DNA from: Izemoplasma sp964435595
GTDB taxonomy: Bacteria > Bacillota_I > Bacilli_A > Izemoplasmatales > Izemoplasmataceae
NCBI GenBank assembly: GCA_964435595.1
Contig: CAYSZV010000023.1
Coordinates: forward strand, 1 to 28,794
Length of the DNA: 28,794 nt
Direction of reading: 5' to 3'
In this document: piece by piece, positions 14,430 through 22,623 of the stretch
Layout of the letters: the number at the start of each line of letters is the position of its first letter
How positions within the stretch are numbered: the first letter of the stretch is position 1
Program-made: the position numbers and the translations under genes
Notes under the pieces: generated by a model
Database searches by the model: none
What the model saw: only the letters and a program-made list of their open reading frames with translations
What the model was told of the DNA's origin: nothing

Positions 14430-16141
14430 TTGATCACCTTCTCTACTGGGAGTTCAATTCGAATTATTGTGTTTTCATCGAGTTTACTAGTAATAATAAA
14501 ATTCGATTTATCTCCATAATACAATCGTATTCTTTGGAATACATTCTTTAATCCGACACTTCTACTATCTTCAGGGCTTCCGATTACATCGTATAACTCA
14601 TCAATTCTTTCCTGTGTGATTCCATAGCCATCATTTTCAACTTCTAGAATCAGTTTCTCGTCTTTGATAAAGGAACGAATCTCGATTCTTCCCTGTCCGA
14701 CTTCTGTGTTAATTCCGTGATAGATTGCATTTTCTATTAACGGTTGTAAAATCAATTTCACTACCGCATATTCATACGTATTTGGATCAACATCAAATCT
14801 AAATGAGAATTTTTGATTATATCTAATTTGTTGTATTAATAGATAATTTCTTGCGTGTTCTAGTTCTTCTTTTACGGAGATAATGTTTTTCCCTCTACTA
14901 ATACTAATCCTAAAGAATCTACTCAAAGCAATAACCATTTCTTGTACTTTTTCACTGTCCCCTCGTTCGCTCAAATACACAATGCTATCTAATGTATTAT
15001 AAAGGAAATGAGGATTAATTTGCGTCTGGAGAGCTCTAAACTCTGATTTTCGCTTTTCTTTTTGCTCGAACACAAGGGAATCCATCAAGGTCTTAATTTC
15101 TTGTTGAAGTTTGTTGAATGAGTTTCCTAAATCAACGACTTCTTTTTGCCCCTTCACCTCAAATGTGTCAAAATCACCTTTTTCTACAACTTTCATATGT
15201 TTTTGCAGTCGATAGATTGGATTACTAATTCTTTTAGCTATAAGAAAACTAACTATAGTAGTTACTAGCAAAGTAATACCAAAAATTGCAATCGCTATAA
15301 TCAATGTGTTTGTACGAGTTTGCTCGATCATTTCAATATTGATAAATGTTCCTATTTGCCACCTTGTATTAACTAATGTATTGACGTTAACGTATAGATT
15401 AATATCATTTAATTCTACACTTTCACCACCAATAATTACTTCCTTCATTATTTCTCTACTAGGGCATTCTTCAGGGGTACAAGCATCACCACTTGAATAG
15501 ATTAATGTATTATCACTATTTAATATAACAATGTGTCCTTCTTCTCCAAGATTGGTTTTATTTGATAATTCAATTAATCTTGATGTGTTAATATCTACAA
15601 TCAAGATTCCTGAGGAACGATTATCATTCTCATAATAATCCACCATTTTACTGATCGTGATAACTTCTTTTGTATTGTTTTGAACAATTTGTTGTTGATG
15701 CGGACTACTGAAATGGTAAATCGTATTTTCATAAATTGCATCAATGAAGAAATTTTGTAAAGTTATGTCTTGCTCAATAAATGGTTGTGTCGTTGACTTT
15801 CCAATCACATTACCTGATATATCAAACAATACAATTGTTACAATGTCTGTTTGCTGATCAACTGCATTCTTAAATATTTCATCTAACTCATCGTTTTTTT
15901 CTAACAATCCGTACTCAACCGTTTTTTGTTGAATAAAGTTTGTTGTACTCAAAACACTATCGTAATTCAATATTACTTGTTTGTTAATCTCATTTGAAGA
16001 ATCTTCTACTAATTGAGTTGTACTATTAGAATATGTTATTGTTTGTAGCACTGTCACGGTTAGCAAACTAACTACAACAATCATTAGTGTGAAAATAGTT
16101 ATGTTCTGCGCAATGGATAATCCCCGTTTTCTACTTGCCAT
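14426..16141 (-). CDS. YesM/LytS-type sensor histidine kinase
   Basis: Membrane sensor kinase of 571 residues. Transmembrane helix 1 is at about 12-35. An extracytoplasmic Cache-like region (about 36-275) follows, with a cysteine pair in DACTPEECPS, then helix 2 at about 278-302, a HAMP linker (303-355) and the His_kinase domain. The phospho-acceptor lies in QTQINPHFLYNTLDS (about His378). The ATPase domain has LILQPLIENAIYHGI as N-box and ENDGYGI and GLKNVFQRIRLYYG as G-boxes. It overlaps the regulator gene upstream by 11 bases and the binding-lipoprotein gene downstream by four. The cognate ligand sensor is probably that lipoprotein, and the output the response regulator. YesM-type kinases usually serve carbohydrate loci. 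Confidence 0.92.
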   Translation of the reverse strand: MASRKRGLSIAQNITIFTLMIVVVSLLTVTVLQTITYSNSTTQLVEDSSNEINKQVILNYDSVLSTTNFIQQKTVEYGLLEKNDELDEIFKNAVDQQTDIVTIVLFDISGNVIGKSTTQPFIEQDITLQNFFIDAIYENTIYHFSSPHQQQIVQNNTKEVITISKMVDYYENDNRSSGILIVDINTSRLIELSNKTNLGEEGHIVILNSDNTLIYSSGDACTPEECPSREIMKEVIIGGESVELNDINLYVNVNTLVNTRWQIGTFINIEMIEQTRTNTLIIAIAIFGITLLVTTIVSFLIAKRISNPIYRLQKHMKVVEKGDFDTFEVKGQKEVVDLGNSFNKLQQEIKTLMDSLVFEQKEKRKSEFRALQTQINPHFLYNTLDSIVYLSERGDSEKVQEMVIALSRFFRISISRGKNIISVKEELEHARNYLLIQQIRYNQKFSFRFDVDPNTYEYAVVKLILQPLIENAIYHGINTEVGQGRIEIRSFIKDEKLILEVENDGYGITQERIDELYDVIGSPEDSRSVGLKNVFQRIRLYYGDKSNFIITSKLDENTIIRIELPVEKVIK

Positions 16142-17708
16142 TATTTCTAAATTCCTTTGGACTCAAGCCTGTATATTTCTTAAAACTATGACTGAAATAA
16201 TACACTTCTTTATATCCACATAAACTAGCAATATTTACAATTTTTTCATTTGTAAATTTTAGTAATTCTTTCGCTTTTTCCATACGCACTTTGATCAAAT
16301 ACTTGTTGAAGGAAATACCTTCCATCTTACTAAACAACATACTCAAATAACTTATAGATATATTTAACTTTTCGCTCAACACCTCTAAACTGAGTGTTGA
16401 GTCCGAATAATTTTGATTAATATAATGTGTCGCTTCTTGAATAATTCTTTCAGTTTTGTTGACTTGTGTCTTTCGATTCGATTCTCTTATTCTAAGAGCA
16501 ATTTCTACAATAAAATCTACAAAATCTGTAGAAAACTTATGTGAAGGCATTGTTTCCAAAAGATCTTGCTCATAAATCTCGTTTAAGTTCACACCTAAAC
16601 TAGATGAAAAATCAATTAAAGTATTGGTGATTTTAATATTAAACAAACGATAATCTACCAAAACATCTCTTACAGATTGATACGGCACCAACATTCTATG
16701 TAATGATTGTCTAATATCCTCTTCTTCTCCATATTTTAACTGATTGATAAAATCATTCATATCCAAATCGCTAATTACAATATTACTAGTTTTAACATCT
16801 TCAATATCCTCATAATAAACAATTCGCCCTACATTATAATATTTTGAATGAACCAATGCTTGCTCGCTTTCACTATATGCTTTCGGGAAATCGGTAAAGG
16901 TGTGAAACACTTTAGAAACACCAAATTGAATTGTCATGTTTCTATATTGTTCGGCATATTTTAGAACTTCAAATAATTTTAGATCAATCTCTTTAGATGA
17001 TTGTAGAATTGGATCTTTTATAATAAATACAACATTATCTGGAGTTAAAAAATTTATAAACACATCGTAGTTTTTAAACACTTTGTCATTTAAAGTCTTA
17101 ATAAATAATTTTGGTTCTTCTAATTCTGTTCCTTGAGTAATTGAAATACTACCAACAATATAATTTCCATCCTCTAAATCAAGACCATAAGTTTGTAATT
17201 TTTGAACATCTTCTTTTTGTAAATCTGTTTTTTGAATAAAATTATTTAAATAGCTGTTAATTAGAATTGGTATGCTTTTTCTGTAACGGACCTCTAAACT
17301 TTGGGTGTTATGCAAAAAATCAAGTTCTTCATCTAAACTTGTTTTTAATCGCATCAAGAAGTCATCAATATCTGATGAAGTAATTGGTTTCATCAAATAA
17401 CTCACAACATTTAACTCTATGGCTTCCCTAGCATATTCAAATTCATCATATCCACTAATAAAGGCTATCTTTGTGGTCGGATAGTCTCTTCGAATAATCC
17501 TAGCCAACTCGATACCATTTATAAAGGGCATTTTGATATCAGTAATCACAACATGAGGTTGTAACTCTTCTATCAACTCTAACGCATCAAATCCATTCCC
17601 AGCCTTTCCAACTACAGTAAAGCCGCTTTCATCTGAGATTTTATTTAGAATTCTGCCTCTAACATCGTCTTCATCATCTACCAAAATTAGTTTGTATAGT
17701 TCATTCAT
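16131..17708 (-). CDS. YesN-type response regulator with AraC DNA-binding domain
   Basis: Cytoplasmic regulator of 525 residues, the usual size for YesN. The receiver domain (1-120) has the acidic pocket VDDEDD, the phospho-acceptor aspartate in VVITDIKMPFINGIELA (about Asp57) and lysine in YLMKPI. A long middle region (120-410) of the kind found in YesN proteins precedes an AraC-type domain (about 415-525) with SLEVLSEKLNISISYLSMLFSKMEGISFNKYLIKVRMEKAKELL and the closing FKKYTGLSPKEFR. It is the first gene of the regulator-kinase-binding protein operon, with AGGTGAT before the ATG. Its likely target is the mglB leader, which carries a 22-bp-spaced direct repeat. Confidence 0.93.
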   Translation of the reverse strand: MNELYKLILVDDEDDVRGRILNKISDESGFTVVGKAGNGFDALELIEELQPHVVITDIKMPFINGIELARIIRRDYPTTKIAFISGYDEFEYAREAIELNVVSYLMKPITSSDIDDFLMRLKTSLDEELDFLHNTQSLEVRYRKSIPILINSYLNNFIQKTDLQKEDVQKLQTYGLDLEDGNYIVGSISITQGTELEEPKLFIKTLNDKVFKNYDVFINFLTPDNVVFIIKDPILQSSKEIDLKLFEVLKYAEQYRNMTIQFGVSKVFHTFTDFPKAYSESEQALVHSKYYNVGRIVYYEDIEDVKTSNIVISDLDMNDFINQLKYGEEEDIRQSLHRMLVPYQSVRDVLVDYRLFNIKITNTLIDFSSSLGVNLNEIYEQDLLETMPSHKFSTDFVDFIVEIALRIRESNRKTQVNKTERIIQEATHYINQNYSDSTLSLEVLSEKLNISISYLSMLFSKMEGISFNKYLIKVRMEKAKELLKFTNEKIVNIASLCGYKEVYYFSHSFKKYTGLSPKEFRNNGK

Positions 17709-17745
17709 ACTATCACCTGAATTGTTTTATTTTTTATTTATCTCA

Positions 17746-17773
17746 ATTATAACACAACAAGACTGAACAACAA
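17746..17773 (-). promoter_or_regulatory. Promoter of the sensor operon
   Basis: On the minus strand TTGTTG (17773-17768) and TATAAT (17751-17746) are 16 bp apart, 38 bases before the response-regulator start. Confidence 0.6.
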
Positions 17774-17777
17774 TCAG

Positions 17778-17800
17778 AAAAAAGAAGCCTATTGGCTTCT
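17778..17800 (-). terminator. Intrinsic terminator of mscL
   Basis: AGAAGCC (17783-17789) and GGCTTCT (17794-17800) pair around TATT; TTTTTTC follows on the minus strand. Confidence 0.8.
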
Positions 17801-17802
17801 CG

Positions 17803-18267
17803 TTATTCTTTCTTTTCTAAGACAGCTTTGATATCTAATAAGATTTCTTCAACAGTAGGAGCTTTTGGTGCAGGAGCTTCTTCAACTACAGCTTCATCTT
17901 TACCATCCAATTTATCTTCTACTTCCTCTGCGATAGCTTTTGCCTTATTAATTGCTTTTACCAGCAAGAACACTACAAACGCAATAATTACGAAATCAAC
18001 AATAGCCTGAATGAAACTACCATAAGTTATTGCATTTTCTGCAGTTACAATTGCACCATCAATATCATACACCGCTTCTGTAATAACATATTTATAGTTA
18101 TTGAATCCTTCTGGTCCTACAACCAAACTTACAATCGGCATAATAATATCGTTTACTAAACTACTTACAATAGATTTAAATGAAGCACCAATAATGAATG
18201 CAACTGCTAAATCTAATACATTACCTTTACTTATAAATGTTTTAAATTCTCTAAAAAACTTTTTCAT
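17803..18267 (-). CDS. mscL: Large-conductance mechanosensitive channel
   Basis: Pentameric membrane channel that opens under high tension to release osmolytes during hypo-osmotic shock. The N-terminal helix and first transmembrane segment show the family signature FKTFISKGNVLDLAVAFIIGASFKSIVSSLVNDIIMP. A loop of about 35 residues follows, then the second segment (FIQAIVDFVIIAFVVFLLVKAIN) and a charged C-terminal helical bundle. At 154 residues it is slightly long; the tail contains an Ala/Pro/Glu-rich linker (VVEEAPAPKAPTVEEILLDI). AGGTGTTGT precedes the start. It is a single gene with its own terminator. Confidence 0.96.
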   Translation of the reverse strand: MKKFFREFKTFISKGNVLDLAVAFIIGASFKSIVSSLVNDIIMPIVSLVVGPEGFNNYKYVITEAVYDIDGAIVTAENAITYGSFIQAIVDFVIIAFVVFLLVKAINKAKAIAEEVEDKLDGKDEAVVEEAPAPKAPTVEEILLDIKAVLEKKE

Positions 18268-18318
18268 TACAACACCTCCATAGACCTATTTTAACATATG
18301 ATTTCAATCTACAACACA

Positions 18319-18846
18319 CTAAAATAGAAAGACTCCACAAACACCACCAATTATAATTACAATCCATGGCTTTTTACGTAAATAATAATATGCTACTGCA
18401 AGTACAATCAATAGCCCTAATGCTTTTAAATCAATCCACTCTTCTGAACTAAACAATGCATAATCTGCAACATTTACAAATGCATATCCTATCAATCCAA
18501 TAATAGAAGCTTTTAAATACAAAAACCAATTTTTAACAAGCGGACTATATCTATATTTTTTTAACAAATCGGACAATACAGAAACAATCAGGAAAGACGG
18601 GATAATAAAACTAATAGTAGACACAATAGCTCCTGCAATTCCAAACTGATCATAGCCGACATATGTTGCAATGTTTATACCAATCGGTCCTGGAGTAGAC
18701 TGTGCAATAGCCACCATCCCAAAAAAATCAGTTATAGAAATCCAGCCTCTTTGTACAACAATTTGTTGGACGAGTGGTATAGCTACCATTCCTCCACCAA
18801 CGGTAAATAGACCTATATATAAGAATACTAATATCAACTGGATCAT
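18319..18846 (-). CDS. Chromate transporter family protein, second half-size subunit
   Basis: Half-length CHR-family membrane protein of 175 residues. The family signature is at the N-terminus: FTVGGGMVAIPLVQQIVVQRGWISITDFFGMVAIAQSTPGPIGINIATYVGY. About five hydrophobic segments follow. Its start overlaps the stop of the first half by four bases (ATGA). Short-chain CHR proteins work as pairs with opposite topology, where long-chain ChrA carries both halves in one chain. The natural substrate outside chromate-resistant species is uncertain. No terminator is obvious after the stop. Confidence 0.88.
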   Translation of the reverse strand: MIQLILVFLYIGLFTVGGGMVAIPLVQQIVVQRGWISITDFFGMVAIAQSTPGPIGINIATYVGYDQFGIAGAIVSTISFIIPSFLIVSVLSDLLKKYRYSPLVKNWFLYLKASIIGLIGYAFVNVADYALFSSEEWIDLKALGLLIVLAVAYYYLRKKPWIVIIIGGVCGVFLF

Positions 18847-19385
18847 TGTCCCACCCTCATTCTAATTAGAGTATGAACTGTACCTAGAACAAAGGATAAT
18901 CCGATTATTAAAACACTTGATATTCCAAAACTATACACAGCTACAAAACATAATATTGCATAAACAAACAAGTATGCATTTCTAATTGCCTTTGAACCTA
19001 TTTCGATAATTGCAGTACCAAGTAGTATAACTACTACGATAATAATACCTTTTAATGCTTTTTGAACCCACTCTATTTCAGCAAATTCACCTAATAAAGC
19101 AGCAATCAATGTGATAACAATCAAAGAGGGTAAGGCAACACCAATTACTGCAACAAGTGCTCCTAGCCTTCTCCTCAAGTGCATCCCAACAAGTGTTGCG
19201 ATGTTAATCGCAATCATCCCTGGAGCTACTTGGGCAACTGCGACATAATCACTAAACTCCTCTTCCGGAATCCAACCTCTATCGACAATATCTCTTTTGA
19301 TGATTGGAAGCATGGCGAGCCCACCACCAAATGTCAAAGCACCCAGTCTCAAAAAAACAAAGAAGATACTTCTTAACTTGATCAT
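18843..19385 (-). CDS. Chromate transporter family protein, first half-size subunit
   Basis: Half-length CHR-family membrane protein of 180 residues. Its signature block is LGALTFGGGLAMLPIIKRDIVDRGWIPEEEFSDYVAVAQVAPGMIAINIATLVG, with about five further hydrophobic segments. GAGGTGAG precedes the ATG. It is followed, with a four-base overlap, by a second half-size protein, giving a two-gene chrA pair. An alpha/beta hydrolase gene ends 29 bases upstream on the same strand, so all three may share a transcript. Anion export (chromate or sulfate) is the family role; the substrate here is not shown. Confidence 0.88.
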   Translation of the reverse strand: MIKLRSIFFVFLRLGALTFGGGLAMLPIIKRDIVDRGWIPEEEFSDYVAVAQVAPGMIAINIATLVGMHLRRRLGALVAVIGVALPSLIVITLIAALLGEFAEIEWVQKALKGIIIVVVILLGTAIIEIGSKAIRNAYLFVYAILCFVAVYSFGISSVLIIGLSFVLGTVHTLIRMRVGQ

Positions 19386-19414
19386 ATATACTCACCTCGC
19401 TTTCATAATTGTTT

Positions 19415-20224
19415 TTATATTGAATGTAAAAAATCTATAATATACCCATTTAATTCTTCAGGCTTCTCAAATATTGTAACATGTCCACAATCTGGTATAA
19501 CAACTAATTTTGAATTTGGAATCCTATCTGCAATAATTTCAGAAAATTTTACCGGCTTTAATGTATCTTCTTTTCCACACACTACTAAACTTGGACATTG
19601 GATATTATGAAGTTCTTTTGTCATTGTAACATCTTTTATGAAAGTTTTATATAGTCCAATTTGTCCATCAAAATAATCCTTTGGAATTTGTTTCATCGCT
19701 TTCGCTCTCTTACTCAAAAAATCCTTGTTATTCTTTATATAGCTATAGCCATATATACTCGGCATCATTCCATAAAAGAATTCCTCTCCATCATAAGTTT
19801 CTGCTAAATCAATCCACTCTTCCACGCTTCGAATCAATTTATCATCTAATTCAGAAACAGAATCAATAATGGTTAGTGATGTAACTTTAGATTGATACAT
19901 CACAGCAAACTTCATTGCTACCTCTCCACCATAAGACGTTCCGATTAAGTGTGCTTTTGAAATGTTTAATTCCATAAGAAGCTGGTCTAAATCCTCGGCA
20001 TGTTTTTCAAAACTGTACAATCCTTCAAACTTATCAGATTTCAATTGACCTAAAAAATCATGTAAAACAATTTTATATCCTTGTCTTCTTAAAACATCAT
20101 ATTGATTCGCCCAACTATTTGTCGATGCCATTACTCCATTCAAAAAGACAAGCACATCTTTATTGCTGTCTGGGTTGATGATGTCATAAAAAATCTTGTT
20201 CTTATCTTTATTATAAAAATACAT
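19415..20224 (-). CDS. Alpha/beta-hydrolase fold protein
   Basis: Cytoplasmic hydrolase of 269 residues without a signal peptide. The fold is clear: oxyanion region VFLNGVMAS, nucleophile elbow LIGTSYGGE (serine about residue 96), acid in VVCGKEDTLKPV, and histidine in IPDCGHVTIFEKPEELN near the end. These supply a complete Ser-Asp-His triad. ATG 20224 was chosen over a GTG nine bases upstream because GGAG is then eight bases from the start. Esterase, lipase or C-C hydrolase functions are all possible; the substrate cannot be read from sequence. It lies 29 bases upstream of the chromate-transporter pair and probably shares its transcript. Confidence 0.88.
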   Translation of the reverse strand: MYFYNKDKNKIFYDIINPDSNKDVLVFLNGVMASTNSWANQYDVLRRQGYKIVLHDFLGQLKSDKFEGLYSFEKHAEDLDQLLMELNISKAHLIGTSYGGEVAMKFAVMYQSKVTSLTIIDSVSELDDKLIRSVEEWIDLAETYDGEEFFYGMMPSIYGYSYIKNNKDFLSKRAKAMKQIPKDYFDGQIGLYKTFIKDVTMTKELHNIQCPSLVVCGKEDTLKPVKFSEIIADRIPNSKLVVIPDCGHVTIFEKPEELNGYIIDFLHSI

Positions 20225-20254
20225 ACACCTCACTCCAATCCTATTCTAGTATAT

Positions 20255-20289
20255 CAAAAAAACATACAAGAATATACACTCTTGTATGT
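20255..20289 (-). terminator. Intrinsic terminator after the GLUG-like protein gene
   Basis: ACATACAAGA (20262-20271) and TCTTGTATGT (20280-20289) form a 10-bp stem followed by TTTTTTTGA on the minus strand. Confidence 0.85.
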
Positions 20290-20290
20290 T

Positions 20291-21511
20291 TTATCTAATT
20301 AGTTCTAACCTTCCAGTAGCATCTTGTTGCCAAAGTGAATTCGCAACATAAAAATCCACTGCAAATCCGTTCCACCATGAAATACTTGGCATTGCTGATT
20401 CAAGCACCAACGTTCCATTTAGTCCAGTTGTATTTGTTGGAGCAGTGTTTGTGGCGTTAAATAATACATTTGAATAATAGACATCAATTAATGATATTGA
20501 ACCCTGTTCTCTTCCAATTGCAGATCCTAGATAATTTATCGTTTCATATAATGTCCCTGTATAAAACGCATTTGTAATTGTTCCACTAGATTTTTGGTTT
20601 CCTATAAAGCCTCCTACATATCTTTCCGCCTTCATTGTTATCGAAGTGTCAGATAATGCAATTGTACCTTCAGCTGTATACTCTACAATGACTCTGTCTA
20701 TAGAAGTACTAGTATCTTGTAATGTTCCAATAAGTCCTCCCGTATTAGAAGTTCGATTGTCTCCTGCAATATTACCTTGTAAATCAATATCTTCAATAAT
20801 CAACGTTCCTGCACCTCTTAGTACTCTACTAATCAACCCACCAGCTCTTTTGCTTGTGTTTAAGACGGTTAAATCCGTTGCTTTTATATTAGAAATGGTT
20901 AGGTCAGTATTCCCTTGTACTTGACCAATCAACCCGCCTGCACCATTTAAAGAATTAGCGATAACGTCTACATTTGATAACGTAATATTCTCAATCAGAT
21001 TGTTTGTTCCTGATACTTCACTTGCTAAAACACCAGATTGTAAAGCTGAGGAATTGAAAAACGTAGAACTGAATCCCATTTTGTAATTTTCAATTTTTAA
21101 ATCTCTAATCGTAGCACCATTCATCCTTGAAAAGATACTTACCATAATCGAGTTCGTATCTGTCGATGTAATTGTGATATTACTTAATGTATAGTTATTT
21201 CCACTCAATGTTCCATGGAATTCATTGTTATTATATGCGGATGTATATGTCCAAACAAAGCCACTAAAATCAATATCGTTCGCTAGATAGTAATGATCCG
21301 TGCTAAGACTCGTAGATGAGGTTGCAAAATCATAAAACTCTTGGGCAGTTGTAATAGGAGTTCCAGCATTCCATACGCCAGTTTGTAGTGTTTCTGATCT
21401 ATTATCATCTAAAATATCAAAAATACTATATCCATATTCCACACCTGTCAATAATAGAAATACTCCTAATATCCCAATTGTTAATTTTAATAATGTTGGT
21501 TTCAAGTTCAT
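20291..21511 (-). CDS. Secreted GLUG-like repeat protein
   Basis: Exported protein of 406 residues. An N-terminal hydrophobic helix (about 8-30) acts as signal or anchor, with no lipobox. After a linker comes an ITTAQEFYDFA block and then repeated glycine/hydrophobic units: GVLASEV, GGLIGQV, GGLISRV, GGLIGTL, GGFIGNQ, GSAIGRE. Each is followed by strand-rich stretches high in Thr, Ser, Asn and Ile. This is the pattern of GLUG motifs and right-handed beta-helix surface proteins, many of which are adhesins. No catalytic or sortase motif is visible, and the protein ends in WQQDATGRLELIR. It has a consensus promoter (21552-21580) and its own terminator, so it is a single, probably well-expressed gene. 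Its binding target is unknown. Confidence 0.75.
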   Translation of the reverse strand: MNLKPTLLKLTIGILGVFLLLTGVEYGYSIFDILDDNRSETLQTGVWNAGTPITTAQEFYDFATSSTSLSTDHYYLANDIDFSGFVWTYTSAYNNNEFHGTLSGNNYTLSNITITSTDTNSIMVSIFSRMNGATIRDLKIENYKMGFSSTFFNSSALQSGVLASEVSGTNNLIENITLSNVDVIANSLNGAGGLIGQVQGNTDLTISNIKATDLTVLNTSKRAGGLISRVLRGAGTLIIEDIDLQGNIAGDNRTSNTGGLIGTLQDTSTSIDRVIVEYTAEGTIALSDTSITMKAERYVGGFIGNQKSSGTITNAFYTGTLYETINYLGSAIGREQGSISLIDVYYSNVLFNATNTAPTNTTGLNGTLVLESAMPSISWWNGFAVDFYVANSLWQQDATGRLELIR

Positions 21512-21551
21512 GATTTTTCACCTCCTTATTTATATTTATAAGTCTTTATAC

Positions 21552-21580
21552 ATTTTATTTTATTTGTATAACTATGTCAA
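21552..21580 (-). promoter_or_regulatory. Consensus promoter of the GLUG-like protein gene
   Basis: On the minus strand TTGACA (21580-21575) and TAAAAT (21557-21552) are 17 bp apart. An AT-rich leader of about 33 bases and AAGGAGGTG follow. Confidence 0.8.
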
Positions 21581-21604
21581 ACAAATAACACGTAAACGGC
21601 TCAA

Positions 21605-21635
21605 AATATAAAGGGCTCACATTTTTGAGCCCTTT
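21605..21635 (-). terminator. Hairpin after the YwaF-like gene
   Basis: AAAGGGCTCA (21610-21619) and TGAGCCCTTT (21626-21635) form a 10-bp stem. The T run on the minus strand is imperfect (TTTATATTTT), so termination may be partial. Confidence 0.65.
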
Positions 21636-21655
21636 AGAGAGATATATGATGTTAA

Positions 21656-22381
21656 TTAATTCTTACTTCTATTTTCTTTTCTAATTACAAAGAAATAAAT
21701 TGGAGAATAGTAAATTGCCATTATTATAAAAATCACAATGACCGTTCCTATCACATAGAGCACTGGTCCAAGTGGTTCAATTATTTCTAAAGGAGTTCCA
21801 CCTGCATTGTACATGAACATAAAATTATGATCGAATATATAACTGAGTGGCAACGCAATTCCGACAGCTACAACACCCAATAATATTGCACTCACCTTGA
21901 AATGTTTCAATGTTGGTCTGTAGCCATACACAAATATCATATACATATAAATCCATAAGAACATCTGGTGAGATAGGAAAAATTGATAGTATCTATATCG
22001 GTCTGGTCCTTGTAAAATATCGGGAAATAGAACACTCAAAATTGCTCCAAGTCCCCAAAAATAGATAATATAGAACACTTTTTCATTCTTAGAAAACATC
22101 AAATAGATTGATACCCAAACATTGATAGCACAAACACCCATAGGCAAGAAACTAAACAAATCGAATGTTCCATTATAGATATGCCAAATATTATAACTCA
22201 ACTCTATAGATAACAACGTAATCCCCGCGCCATATCTTATCCACTTCTCGTTTTTATAATCTCTTAGTTTATCTTTATAATGTATTATTAGGTAAATAAA
22301 TACAATGGTAATTAAGATCTGCAACAAATGCCATGGTCCAAAGAATGTCAACTCAATACCCGGCTCTTCTCCAAAAAACAT
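21656..22381 (-). CDS. YwaF-like integral membrane protein (TIGR02206 type)
   Basis: Membrane protein of 241 residues with about seven hydrophobic helices. Family-like features are FGPWHLLQILITI at the N-terminus, a central segment with LPMGVCAINVWVSIYLMF, and HQMFLWIYMYMIFVYGYRP before the last helices. These match the YwaF/TIGR02206 group of conserved seven-helix proteins, whose function is not known. GGAGGT precedes the ATG, and a promoter with an extended -10 lies about 35 bases upstream. It has no partner genes; the secreted GLUG-like gene downstream has its own promoter. Confidence 0.78.
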   Translation of the reverse strand: MFFGEEPGIELTFFGPWHLLQILITIVFIYLIIHYKDKLRDYKNEKWIRYGAGITLLSIELSYNIWHIYNGTFDLFSFLPMGVCAINVWVSIYLMFSKNEKVFYIIYFWGLGAILSVLFPDILQGPDRYRYYQFFLSHQMFLWIYMYMIFVYGYRPTLKHFKVSAILLGVVAVGIALPLSYIFDHNFMFMYNAGGTPLEIIEPLGPVLYVIGTVIVIFIIMAIYYSPIYFFVIRKENRSKN

Positions 22382-22416
22382 ATAAATACCTCCGATTTTA
22401 AATTAAATACTTATAA

Positions 22417-22446
22417 ATTATAGCATATATAGTACAAAACAATCAA
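22417..22446 (-). promoter_or_regulatory. Promoter of the YwaF-like gene
   Basis: On the minus strand TTGATT (22446-22441) and TATAAT (22422-22417) are 18 bp apart, and TGC just before TATAAT makes an extended -10. Confidence 0.65.
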
Positions 22447-22527
22447 TTATGTTTCATAAGTGTCTATCTATAAAAATACACATTGAGAATTGAAATCAAC
22501 ATTGGTATAAAAATTATTTCTTTAAAG

Positions 22528-22543
22528 TAATACTAAAGTATTA
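22528..22543. repeat. Perfect palindrome upstream of the T-box promoter
   Basis: TAATACTAAAGTATTA has 7-bp arms around AA, 46 bp upstream of the -35 element. It could be an operator; nothing else marks it. Apart from this and the two promoters, 22447-22588 holds nothing I can identify. Confidence 0.3.
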
Positions 22544-22588
22544 GCAAATAAACACCTTTTTATGAAAGCATTTTCTATAAAAAACCTA

Positions 22589-22617
22589 TTGCATTCAATT
22601 TATCATTGTGTAATAAT
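22589..22617 (+). promoter_or_regulatory. Promoter of the T-box and amino-acid ABC operon
   Basis: TTGCAT (22589-22594) and AATAAT (22612-22617) are 17 bp apart, placing the transcript start a few bases before T-box stem I. Confidence 0.65.
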
Positions 22618-22623
22618 GTGACA

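Noticed and set aside
14426..16141. Use of TGA as a tryptophan codon (Mycoplasma code)
   Set aside because: Tryptophan is encoded by TGG and several genes, including this kinase, end at TGA at the expected place.
18319..19385. Split chrA as a frameshifted pseudogene
   Set aside because: Each half has its own full signature and the four-base ATGA overlap is the normal short-chain CHR layout.
20646..20924. Rightward open frame opposite the GLUG-like gene
   Set aside because: It mirrors the repeat composition of the real gene and lacks a ribosome binding site.
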